Shown piece by piece: positions 1 through 7,227 of a stretch of 11,362 nucleotides of DNA; the first letter of the stretch is position 1; each line of letters begins with the position of its first letter. Origin of the DNA: an uncultured Clostridia bacterium (lineage in GTDB: Bacteria > Bacillota > Clostridia > Oscillospirales > Ruminococcaceae). The translations under genes and the position numbers were made by a program. A model generated the notes under the pieces. That model was not told the origin of the DNA. It saw only the letters and a list, made by a program, of their open reading frames with translations, and did not search any database. The stretch is from the NCBI GenBank assembly GCA_947165805.1, contig CAMVBT010000053.1, forward strand, positions 1-11,362, given 5' to 3'.

Positions 1-488
1 GCCGTTTCCATCTGCTTATGTGTGACGCCGGTCTCGTTCATTTCAAACATAACGCAGTATTTCCAGCCGTTCATTCCGGCATATATAACGTATGAGATAA
101 ATCCAAGAGCCAGAAAGCCGAGCAGACCTATCAGAAATCCGAGCGTCATGCCGCCGATGCTCTCGAAGTCGCCCTCAAATACCGCGAGCAGAAGTACAAA
201 CAGATAAACAAGCCCGACCGAAAGACCGAGCACTTTTGCGAGGGTTATCATTATCGTGGGATTTTTCATCAGCGAGAATTCATACACCCAGCGATAATAC
301 CCGTCCTGACACAGGTATATGTTTTCGGTGACGCGCTGACCCTGTATAAGAGCGGGGCGAGCGGGCTGAGCGGGCTGAGCGGACGGCAGAGCATCGCCGC
401 CCATTTCTCCTTTGCCCGTCACTGCGCCGCACTGCGGGCAGAAACGCGCGTTATCGTCTATCCGGGAACCGCATTGAGAACAGAACAT
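1..488 (-). CDS. Zinc-ribbon membrane protein, C-terminus cut by window edge
   Basis: Translating the minus strand from the ATG at 486-488 gives an open frame that runs off the left edge after 162 codons. The start is supported by an AGGAGG ribosome binding site at 496-501, 7 bases upstream. Residues 1-21 form a rubredoxin-like zinc ribbon with two CxxC knuckles (C3/C6 and C17/C20). A short Ala-Gln-Pro-rich linker (about 34-46) follows, encoded by small 9-bp tandem repeats. Two hydrophobic segments at about 78-103 and 113-137 are predicted membrane helices. The ribbon is probably cytoplasmic, with the rest in the membrane. The function is unknown; such ribbons usually mediate protein contacts or, less often, nucleic-acid contacts. 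It is divergent from another zinc-ribbon membrane gene at 659, so the two may be functionally related. The gene call is firm; the role is not. Confidence 0.85.
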   Translation of the reverse strand, partial: MFCSQCGSRIDDNARFCPQCGAVTGKGEMGGDALPSAQPAQPARPALIQGQRVTENIYLCQDGYYRWVYEFSLMKNPTIMITLAKVLGLSVGLVYLFVLLLAVFEGDFESIGGMTLGFLIGLLGFLALGFISYVIYAGMNGWKYCVMFEMNETGVTHKQMET

Positions 489-536
489 AACAGAACCTCC
501 TTTGAGATCTTTCCGGGTAATCGTTCCGATAATTTT

Positions 537-565
537 ATTATATAATATTTTTCGGGTAAAATCAA
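537..565 (-). promoter_or_regulatory. Sigma-A promoter for the leftward zinc-ribbon gene
   Basis: Read on the minus strand, there is TTGATT (560-565) and TATAAT (537-542) separated by exactly 17 bases. The predicted transcription start near 530 leaves a 5' leader of about 40 bases before the ATG at 488. No riboswitch-like structure is seen in that leader. Confidence 0.75.
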
Positions 566-584
566 TAGTTTTTTCTACAAAATA

Positions 585-613
585 TTGCAATATATGTTGA
601 AATGTGATATAAT
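585..613 (+). promoter_or_regulatory. Extended -10 sigma-A promoter for the zinc-ribbon/protease operon
   Basis: TTGCAA (585-590) and a perfect TATAAT (608-613) are 17 bases apart. A TG at 605-606 places an extended -10 (TGATATAAT) next to the hexamer. Transcription should start near 620 and leave a leader of about 40 bases. The -35 lies inside a perfect 12-bp palindrome, ATATTGCAATAT (582-593), which could be a regulator site but may simply be AT-rich chance. Confidence 0.8.
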
Positions 614-633
614 TGATCGTGTAAGATCAGATA

Positions 634-651
634 TTCCTTTTGGGAAAGGAA
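634..651 (+). promoter_or_regulatory. Hairpin covering the ribosome binding site of the zinc-ribbon gene
   Basis: TTCCTTT (634-640) is exactly complementary to AAAGGAA (645-651), with a TGGG loop. The right arm contains most of the AAGGAAGG ribosome binding site of the ATG at 659. Folding would hide the site, while a second GGA at 652-654 stays free. The 7-bp stem is mostly A-U, so it is weak. A regulatory role, for example temperature- or protein-dependent opening, is inference. Confidence 0.4.
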
Positions 652-658
652 GGAAAAA

Positions 659-1369
659 ATGGCAAAATTCTGTTATAGATGCGGAAATCCGCTTAGAGAA
701 GGCGCGACTTTCTGCGGAAAATGCGGAAGCGTCGTGATGCACGAGCCTGCCGCCGACGAACCCGCCGAACAGCCCGGGCAGCAGCAGTCTGTACCTGCGG
801 CGCCGGAAGTCCGGGAGCCCGTTCCGCAGCAGCCGGTGTATCAGCAGCCCGTTCCGCAGCAGCCGACATATCAGCCGCCTGTCCCACAGCAGCCGATGTA
901 CCAGCAGCCTGTTCAGCAGCAAATGTATCAGCAGCCTGTTCAGCAGCAGATGTTTCAGCAGCCGGTGTATCAGCAGCCCGTTCAGCAGCCGGTGTACCAG
1001 CAGCCCGCCTACCCTTTGACCCAGCAGCTTGCGCAGCAGGCATATATGGCACAGATGCAGCCGCAGGGCATGATAATGGCTCCGCCGAAGCCGCAGAGAT
1101 ACATACCGCTGCGCGTTATCCTTATCCTGATATGCGCGGCTCTGCTGTTCTGCGGCTGGCGCTGGGGGATAAAGAACGTGCAGAACGCTATGCGTGAGCC
1201 GAGTATGTTCACGACCCCGCCTTACGAAGAGAACGAGGATCCGTCGATCCTTCAGAACGAGTATGACAGGATAACCGCTCAGATAAACAGCGGAGAGATA
1301 ACAAATGAAGACGACGGCTTCGGGAACACCGACTTCATTGCCGACTGGATATACAGGGAAAGGAACTGA
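659..1369 (+). CDS. Zinc-ribbon protein with Pro/Gln repeats and one membrane span
   Basis: The 236-residue protein starts at ATG 659 behind AAGGAAGG. Residues 1-25 are a zinc ribbon (C5/C8 and C19/C22). Residues 54-118 are a Pro-Gln-Tyr repeat linker built on the unit PVPQQPVYQQ. One hydrophobic helix lies at about 149-166 and is followed by WRWGIKN, basic and aromatic residues at the membrane border. The last 65 or so residues are acidic and polar. The likely layout is a cytoplasmic ribbon and disordered linker, one membrane anchor, and a short outer tail. The stop is 2 bases before the protease gene, whose ribosome binding site (AAAGGA, 1359-1364) lies inside the end of this gene, so the two are translationally coupled. 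The specific function is not recognised. The protein may regulate, scaffold or sense for its secreted partner; this is inference. Confidence 0.9.
   Translation: MAKFCYRCGNPLREGATFCGKCGSVVMHEPAADEPAEQPGQQQSVPAAPEVREPVPQQPVYQQPVPQQPTYQPPVPQQPMYQQPVQQQMYQQPVQQQMFQQPVYQQPVQQPVYQQPAYPLTQQLAQQAYMAQMQPQGMIMAPPKPQRYIPLRVILILICAALLFCGWRWGIKNVQNAMREPSMFTTPPYEENEDPSILQNEYDRITAQINSGEITNEDDGFGNTDFIADWIYRERN
818..1012 (+). repeat. In-frame tandem repeats coding for a Pro/Gln/Tyr linker
   Basis: Three 30-bp units (PVPQQPVYQQ, PVPQQPTYQP, PVPQQPMYQQ) are followed by two 27-bp units (PVQQQMYQQ, PVQQQMFQQ). Shorter degenerate blocks (PVYQQ, PVQQ, PVYQQ) finish the array. The unit length shift from 10 to 9 residues is visible directly. 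All changes stay in frame, so the array behaves as a length-variable disordered linker. Copy number may differ between strains through slippage or unequal recombination. Confidence 0.85.
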
Positions 1370-1371
1370 AT

Positions 1372-4329
1372 ATGAACAGACCAAAAAAATTCCCTACTAT
1401 ACTGCTTTGCTTTACACTTATTCTTGCCGTGTTCATATCAGGCATCACCAAGCCCGGTTTCCTGCTGCCGCTTTTCACGCCGCGTGAGCCGACCGTGCAG
1501 CAGACCGACAGTATCCCCGTACCGCCTTTGCAGCTTACGGGAAACAGCCGCGCGTTCAGCCTCGACCCGGAACCGGGAGTCAGGGTGTACGCAGGCGAGA
1601 ATGCCCTTGACCGCGACCGCGAATTCAATATAGCCAGACTGAGCGACGATCTGATGGATCAGTATTATCGCGAATTTGAGGATTCACCCGATCCCGATAT
1701 CATGCTGCTGGGGGGCTGGGACGTGGACGCGGGAATAGGCCCCGATGAGTTTATGCCCGTCGGATTCAGCATGGATTTCGACCTTAAACAGTTCGGCCTC
1801 CCGGAGGAGCTTTATGAGAACGTTGTGGTGTACCGCAGAGATGCGGAAGGGCTGTGGTATGAGTATGCCACAAGGCTCGCGGGGTCGATACTGTCGATAG
1901 ATTCAAGGCAGAACTGCCCGATAACTATCGGCTTGTCGCTCGTGGCGTCGAAGCTCTTAACAGCCGCGGTATATCTGTCTCCGATAATTGCCACGAAATA
2001 CCTCAACGATACCGGTGGTCTGCAGCTCTGGAGCAACCCGTTATGGTTCATGGAGGAATATCCGGTCTATCTTGAATACAGTTCGGAGGAGGCCGCTGAC
2101 AGATTTGACCGCAGATACAGTCTTTCAGGCTATCTGCCGTTCAAGCGGAAGATAGGCACTGTAAAATTCCGTGCGACCGAAGTAGATGCGATCATCAATG
2201 AGCAGATCTCAATACGGACGCAGGAGATCACCAAGGGAGAATGTAAAACGGAGAGCTTTCTCAAGGAAGTAGAAGATATCGCAAAACTGAATTACGGAGC
2301 AAACTATACAAAGGAGCAGTATAATCAGGTATATGCGGTCCTGAGAAAGAGCGCACTGCTCAGGGATGATAAATACTGCCAGCTTGTCAAACAGCAGCAA
2401 GATTATCTTAAGAACAGAAGTATTACACTTCCGCTCATTGAGAAGATGAAGGAGATCTACGTTACGGCGTATAAGTATCTCGATATCCAGACCGATCTCA
2501 GGATGCCCTCGTACAATGTTGATGTCTATGTCACATCGGTGGATAACAATTTCACATACACGACTTATCCTTTCGGATACGCGTACGTTGTTGTTGATAT
2601 CAAGGGATTGGGTACAAACCGTAAAGCTACCGACGATCTGCTCGTAACGCTGACTCATGAACTGACTCATGTATGCCAGAGAGAATACTGTACCTCGACG
2701 CTGTCCTGCCTTAAATTCGACGAGTCGACCGCAACACTTATGGAAAAATACAGCGCCAAATATTATTTCCAGCATGGGATCATCGAACAGGAATATGAGC
2801 CGAGAAACGGCAGCAAATGGGGCTTTTTGGCGTGTGAACTGGACGAATACAAATACAAGACGCAGCTGAAAGCCTCCGCGGATATCACAAGCGGCAGAGC
2901 CGACAGCTCGGAATGCAGCTATCCTTACTGTCAGTTCGTGGATTATCTTATCGGAAAGGACTATCCGGGCGACTCACTCTCATGGAACAGGATATTCAGC
3001 GCGTACAACTCGTGGAGCCATTATATCGATAATTACGGTATTATTTACTTCTCGGCTCTGCTCAAAGCCGCATTCCCCAGTGTAAGCACCGATGAAGATC
3101 TGACCAAGCAGTTCACATACTTCGCAAAGAAGAATAAAGTAAAGTTCTATGAATACGCGAGAGCCGACAAGGGCAAATACTTCTCACCGACGGCGGGTCT
3201 TGAGGATAAGAACGGCGCGCGCACAAAGATACAGAACCAGAATTATACCATAAAGGTAAGATTCCTTACCCCGACGAAAAAGGCCGGTATGACAGACAGC
3301 ACAAAGGTCGCTATGCTGATAACGCAGGAAGCGGAATTCGTTCATTCTCTTGCCGACCATGTATTTGTTCCTGTCGGGATCACAAATGTCGAAACTCTCA
3401 GAGGAGGCATATTCTATCCGCCGGAAACATTTTCAAAATACAAAGATCAGGCGGCAATACTGGAGATAGACGGCGGTACGCTCCCGCCTTCCGCGACGAA
3501 ATCTCTGGGCGAATACAGGCTATGGACACTTTACGCCCCGGATAAGGTCACACCCGAGAAGAAAAATCAGCAGATCCGCATAAAAATGCCCGAAATGAGC
3601 GATGCAGCAAAAGAAGGCCATATCAGCGGCTACCGCGTTACTATCACTCCTTCGCGCGGAGGCACGAAGAAGGAATTCCACTGGGGCATAGGCATAGCGG
3701 GAAAGTATGTTTCGGTAAATTACAGTGATGTTCTCGATCAGGATTTCATGAAGAGCATACGCTCCGGAGCGGAAAAGGAAGAAACGGTAAACTTCAGAGT
3801 GTCGGTCTGTGAGTATATCGAGGACGGCGATCTCACAAAGCACTACGGTCCGGAATCCGACGAGGACGATCTGAACGCTCTTCTCGAGGAAATGGGAGCG
3901 CATGACGGCAGGATAACCATTACCCTGCACTGGCGCAGCACCGATGACCTTGACCTGCACTGCATCACTCCCAAGGGCGGGCATATCTATTACGGCCACA
4001 AAAACGCTGACGGCGGTTACCTCGATGTAGATATGAACGTACACGGTGAGAGCTCCAACGCTATCGAGCACATCTATTTCGATACACCCGAGCAGGGCGA
4101 ATACTCGGTATATATCGACAACTACAAGGACCGCACCGAAGGAGACGTGACCGCCGATCTCATCGTTGCTGTCGAGAGGCAGGAACTGATGCGCAAGTCC
4201 GTTTCCATGGGCGGCAGCAGCCCGACGTGGAAGTTCAAGATCGGCGTCGCACCCAGTATGCGCGAAGGTATAGAGTATTATGTCGGCAGTGTCGTTGAGA
4301 CCTCCGACGGTGACAGACTGGACGGCTGA
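1372..4329 (+). CDS. Large exported putative zinc metalloprotease with C-terminal YfaP/DUF2135-like domain
   Basis: The 985-residue product begins with a basic start and a hydrophobic core (residues 8-24 or so), which reads as a signal peptide or membrane anchor. No lipobox is evident. Residues 429-433 are HELTH, the HExxH zinc motif, inside a hydrophobic helix (DDLLVTLTHELTH). It is preceded by the strand-like GYAYVVVDI (402-410) and followed by DESTA at 450-454. E451 is 18 residues beyond H433, a good candidate for the third zinc ligand of a gluzincin-type peptidase. Residues 625-790 or so look like beta-rich accessory modules of unknown family. Residues 846-932 or so (ITLHWRSTDDLDLHCITPKG, then YYGHKN, GGYLDVD, GEYSVYIDNY) resemble the YfaP/DUF2135 beta domain. 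The protein is probably extracellular or cell-wall associated. Protease activity is inferred from motifs. Its substrate is unknown. It is coupled to the zinc-ribbon gene upstream. Confidence 0.85.
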   Translation: MNRPKKFPTILLCFTLILAVFISGITKPGFLLPLFTPREPTVQQTDSIPVPPLQLTGNSRAFSLDPEPGVRVYAGENALDRDREFNIARLSDDLMDQYYREFEDSPDPDIMLLGGWDVDAGIGPDEFMPVGFSMDFDLKQFGLPEELYENVVVYRRDAEGLWYEYATRLAGSILSIDSRQNCPITIGLSLVASKLLTAAVYLSPIIATKYLNDTGGLQLWSNPLWFMEEYPVYLEYSSEEAADRFDRRYSLSGYLPFKRKIGTVKFRATEVDAIINEQISIRTQEITKGECKTESFLKEVEDIAKLNYGANYTKEQYNQVYAVLRKSALLRDDKYCQLVKQQQDYLKNRSITLPLIEKMKEIYVTAYKYLDIQTDLRMPSYNVDVYVTSVDNNFTYTTYPFGYAYVVVDIKGLGTNRKATDDLLVTLTHELTHVCQREYCTSTLSCLKFDESTATLMEKYSAKYYFQHGIIEQEYEPRNGSKWGFLACELDEYKYKTQLKASADITSGRADSSECSYPYCQFVDYLIGKDYPGDSLSWNRIFSAYNSWSHYIDNYGIIYFSALLKAAFPSVSTDEDLTKQFTYFAKKNKVKFYEYARADKGKYFSPTAGLEDKNGARTKIQNQNYTIKVRFLTPTKKAGMTDSTKVAMLITQEAEFVHSLADHVFVPVGITNVETLRGGIFYPPETFSKYKDQAAILEIDGGTLPPSATKSLGEYRLWTLYAPDKVTPEKKNQQIRIKMPEMSDAAKEGHISGYRVTITPSRGGTKKEFHWGIGIAGKYVSVNYSDVLDQDFMKSIRSGAEKEETVNFRVSVCEYIEDGDLTKHYGPESDEDDLNALLEEMGAHDGRITITLHWRSTDDLDLHCITPKGGHIYYGHKNADGGYLDVDMNVHGESSNAIEHIYFDTPEQGEYSVYIDNYKDRTEGDVTADLIVAVERQELMRKSVSMGGSSPTWKFKIGVAPSMREGIEYYVGSVVETSDGDRLDG

Positions 4330-4337
4330 AAATAAAA

Positions 4338-4369
4338 AACGCTCCTTCTGCAAGTACAGAAGGAGCGTT
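4338..4369. terminator. Bidirectional intrinsic terminator between convergent operons
   Basis: A perfect 13-bp stem (4338-4350 with 4357-4369) has the 6-base loop CAAGTA. On the plus strand it is followed by a T-rich run (TTCTTCTTTTT), 8 bases after the protease stop. On the minus strand the reverse complement is followed by TTTTTTATTTT, about 90 bases past the permease stop at 4462. It should therefore end transcription from both sides. The rest of the 132-bp spacer shows nothing else. Confidence 0.9.
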
Positions 4370-4461
4370 CTTCTTTTTCAGGAAGCAGGAGACGCAGAGT
4401 AAATACCATAAGCCCAGAAATGGGTGTTGTGATGTATAACCGAGGCTATACGGGCGCTTTT

Positions 4462-7215
4462 TCACTCCGCGTTTTTCAGGGCAAGCACCTTAGGTATGCG
4501 CCTTATCCTTATGAAGTCTATCACGGTTATTATCATATACGCCGCGAAAACGAGCACAAACTCCTTCACAAATCCGCTGAACGGGATAACGAACGCGAAG
4601 TAACCGCCGAGCTTCATCAGCAGCACGTTCCATAACGCGCACATCGCCTCATAGCCTATGAATATCGCGGCGAACTCGGTCACGAATACGACAAGCGCGG
4701 TAGTCACAAGATACAGCGACGCTATCTCTCCGCTGCTGTAGCCGAGTATCTTCACCATTGAGATAGAACGCTCGTTCTTTTCAATGATTATCTTTGTCAG
4801 CAGATACAGCATTATCGCCGCAACGATGACGCAGACATACTGGAAATAAACCATATACGCACCCATTGAGTGATCGAGCTGCGCGGCTATTTTCAGCATA
4901 TCGTCGGCGGTTATGGTCTTCGCGATGTATTTCTCGTCGATATCGGCGATATGCCCGTTCGACATATAGCCGCTGAACGCGCCGGCCTTGAGCCCGAACT
5001 CTGTGTTGAACATATCGTTCGGCATAAACACGGTCAGCGCGGCGGAGTAGTCGTAAATATCATAGACCTTCCACTTGTAATCCTTGTTTTCGTATTTCGC
5101 GGAAAGTGTTATCGTATCGCCCTTCGCGACCTTGTATTTGCTTGCGAACGCGTCGGAGATGTACACACCGTCGGCATTCCTGTCGAGCTTTATAAACCCA
5201 CTGCCGTCAACGATGCCGTATACCGTGATCTCCTCATCGAGAGTATCGGACTTTCTTATCAGAGAGCCCAGCGAAAATCTTTCGGCTCCCGCTGTTGACG
5301 TTTCTATTGTATTTCCGTCCTCGTCCTCGGTCGTGAGCAGTATCACCTGTTCGTCCGCGAACATCATATCCGTCATGCTGCCCTGATAATATTTCAGTGT
5401 CTCGGGCATTCCCACAGCCATTGACAGCAGCAGCATAACGAAGCATACTCCAACGAATACCATGATGTAGTTCGGGATATTCTGTAAGAAAACACGCATA
5501 CGGAAGCGTGCGAAGAATTTCCATTTCGGCAGTCTCACCGCCTTCTTGCGCTTTGTCTTTTTGAGGTCGTGACGCAGGAATTTCAGCGGGGACAGTTTCA
5601 GCATCCTGATTATCACGATGAAGTTGATAACGAGCATCAGGATTATCGGGACTATCGTTGTTTTGATGAAAGCGTCGGGAGTCCACAAGGTTTCGTAGGT
5701 CGGAAGGCTGTAGCTGTTGTAATACATGGCGACAACGATATCCTTGAATACCGTATAGCCGAGGATATTTCCGACTATCGACGCGAATATCACCACAAGA
5801 AGCGGACCGCTCATATAGTACCGCAGCAGCTCGCCCTTTGTGTAACCCGACGCACGCAGCGTTCCGATGACCGACGCTTCCTTTTCGAGCTTTGCCGAGG
5901 CTGTCACCGCGAAAATGAACGCGAGCACCGCGACAAGTATATACAGCAGCACTCCGCCCATTGCCTCATCGCTCCCCATATCCTCGGCAGCGAAGGTCAT
6001 CGCGTGGTTCGCATAGGCGGGGACATAGTCCTTTATCTCAGTTTCGTTCCCGGTAACCGCGGTCTGTGTTATCAGCACTTTCAGGAAGTTGTCGGAAAGT
6101 GTCTTTTCCGCTATTACATCGGCGGGCTTGTTCACATACTCGAACGCGTAACTTGCGTGAAGCGGCGCGGAAAGTTTCTCAAACCCCGCGGGCGTTACCA
6201 TAGCGATATCAAATGTCAGCGCGTCGAACATAGTGTCGGTATTCTTTTCATAAAGCGTTGAGTAATCTGCGAATGCCGCGAGTCCGGTTACCGTGAACTC
6301 TGTGTTTCCGGCTTTTATTTTATCTCCGACTTTCAGATCAATATTATCGGCGTGCATACGGTCAATGATGATCTCGTTCTCGGTTTCGGGTCTGCGGCCT
6401 TCGAGAATGTCGTACATATCGACTTCAGTGCGCTCGTTGAATACGCGTATCTTTCCGCTGTATGACGCGTTTTCCGGTATCAGCTCGGTCTGTTCCTTGT
6501 AAAACAGATCGTATATCTTCACAGGCACGGGCGTGAAATCCTTGTTCAGCTCATAGCGCTCGGCAAGATCGTCGTACTTCTCGTTTATCTCCTTGTCTAT
6601 CTCGTCCTTTGCTTCTTTCATAGCATCGGAAAGGGCGGTCTTATAATCGTCCGAGTCATACGCTGCTTTGAGAGCTTCTTCGACCGCCTTGTCATAGTTC
6701 TCCGACATAGCTGTTGCGAGAGCCTCGTCGATCGCGGACTGCCGCTGTTCGTCGGACACCTCGGCGCCCATAGCCGCATATCCCGCGAGCTGTTCATCCA
6801 CTGCGGCGGTGACCTGCTCCGTTATGGCGCTTTTCACCTGTTCGCGGACCTTTTCTTCGACCGCTTCGTTTACCGCTTCAACGACCTTTTCTTCCGCTTC
6901 CTCGTAGGCTCGCTCACGGAATACGCTCACGACATCGGCTTTCTCACCGCTTTCAAGTGCCGCGAGAATATCGCTGTCCGCCTTTTTTGAGAGCTCGAAA
7001 TGCCCGTCCTCCCGGTGCAGCTTTACGACATTGTCGGCGAGCGATGTCATCATACTGTTGTTGGCAACATACATTCCCGACACAAAGCCTATCGTGACTA
7101 CAAGCATCAGGAATATCATCAGATAGCGTTTCCAGTCGCTCAGCAGGTCTTTCCATACCCGCCTGTTAAGAGGATTTCCGGGTCTTTTTCCGAAATGTAC
7201 GGCAGTTTCACTCAT
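4462..7215 (-). CDS. FtsX-family ABC transporter permease with helical extracytoplasmic insertion
   Basis: The 917-residue membrane protein has about eight predicted helices: near 29-50, 421-441, 472-496, 518-538, 580-600, 785-806, 830-855 and 880-902. This gives two FtsX modules of the MacB/YtrF type. The conserved loops after the first helix of each module are visible as KEASVIGTLRASGY (445-458) and ERSISMVKILGY (815-826). The first outer domain (about 51-420) contains a charged, Ala/Glu/Lys-rich helical stretch at about 99-222, probably a coiled coil. The second outer domain (about 600-785) is smaller. The start is ATG with a GGGGGCGG purine block upstream. The gene begins 12 bases after the ATPase stop, so both are one operon. 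Such transporters act by mechanotransmission to export peptides or lipids, or to relay signals. The substrate here cannot be told from sequence. Confidence 0.92.
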   Translation of the reverse strand: MSETAVHFGKRPGNPLNRRVWKDLLSDWKRYLMIFLMLVVTIGFVSGMYVANNSMMTSLADNVVKLHREDGHFELSKKADSDILAALESGEKADVVSVFRERAYEEAEEKVVEAVNEAVEEKVREQVKSAITEQVTAAVDEQLAGYAAMGAEVSDEQRQSAIDEALATAMSENYDKAVEEALKAAYDSDDYKTALSDAMKEAKDEIDKEINEKYDDLAERYELNKDFTPVPVKIYDLFYKEQTELIPENASYSGKIRVFNERTEVDMYDILEGRRPETENEIIIDRMHADNIDLKVGDKIKAGNTEFTVTGLAAFADYSTLYEKNTDTMFDALTFDIAMVTPAGFEKLSAPLHASYAFEYVNKPADVIAEKTLSDNFLKVLITQTAVTGNETEIKDYVPAYANHAMTFAAEDMGSDEAMGGVLLYILVAVLAFIFAVTASAKLEKEASVIGTLRASGYTKGELLRYYMSGPLLVVIFASIVGNILGYTVFKDIVVAMYYNSYSLPTYETLWTPDAFIKTTIVPIILMLVINFIVIIRMLKLSPLKFLRHDLKKTKRKKAVRLPKWKFFARFRMRVFLQNIPNYIMVFVGVCFVMLLLSMAVGMPETLKYYQGSMTDMMFADEQVILLTTEDEDGNTIETSTAGAERFSLGSLIRKSDTLDEEITVYGIVDGSGFIKLDRNADGVYISDAFASKYKVAKGDTITLSAKYENKDYKWKVYDIYDYSAALTVFMPNDMFNTEFGLKAGAFSGYMSNGHIADIDEKYIAKTITADDMLKIAAQLDHSMGAYMVYFQYVCVIVAAIMLYLLTKIIIEKNERSISMVKILGYSSGEIASLYLVTTALVVFVTEFAAIFIGYEAMCALWNVLLMKLGGYFAFVIPFSGFVKEFVLVFAAYMIITVIDFIRIRRIPKVLALKNAE

Positions 7216-7227
7216 ATCACCGCCCCC

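Noticed and set aside
818..1012. Possible CRISPR array or non-coding tandem repeat
   Set aside because: Units are adjacent with no spacers, stay in frame and encode a Pro/Gln linker; this is a coding repeat.
575..1384. A 269-residue open frame on the minus strand across the zinc-ribbon gene
   Set aside because: It is a shadow of the Pro/Gln repeat region (translating as Leu-Leu-rich repeats), lacks a ribosome binding site, and overlaps a well-supported gene and its promoter.
3520..4353. A 277-residue minus-strand frame opposite the protease C-terminus
   Set aside because: It begins inside the bidirectional terminator, has no start signal, and the plus-strand protein shows recognisable domain motifs in the same region.
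5569..6261. A 230-residue plus-strand frame opposite the permease
   Set aside because: It is rich in His/Arg/Tyr typical of an antisense shadow and lies fully inside a clear FtsX permease gene.
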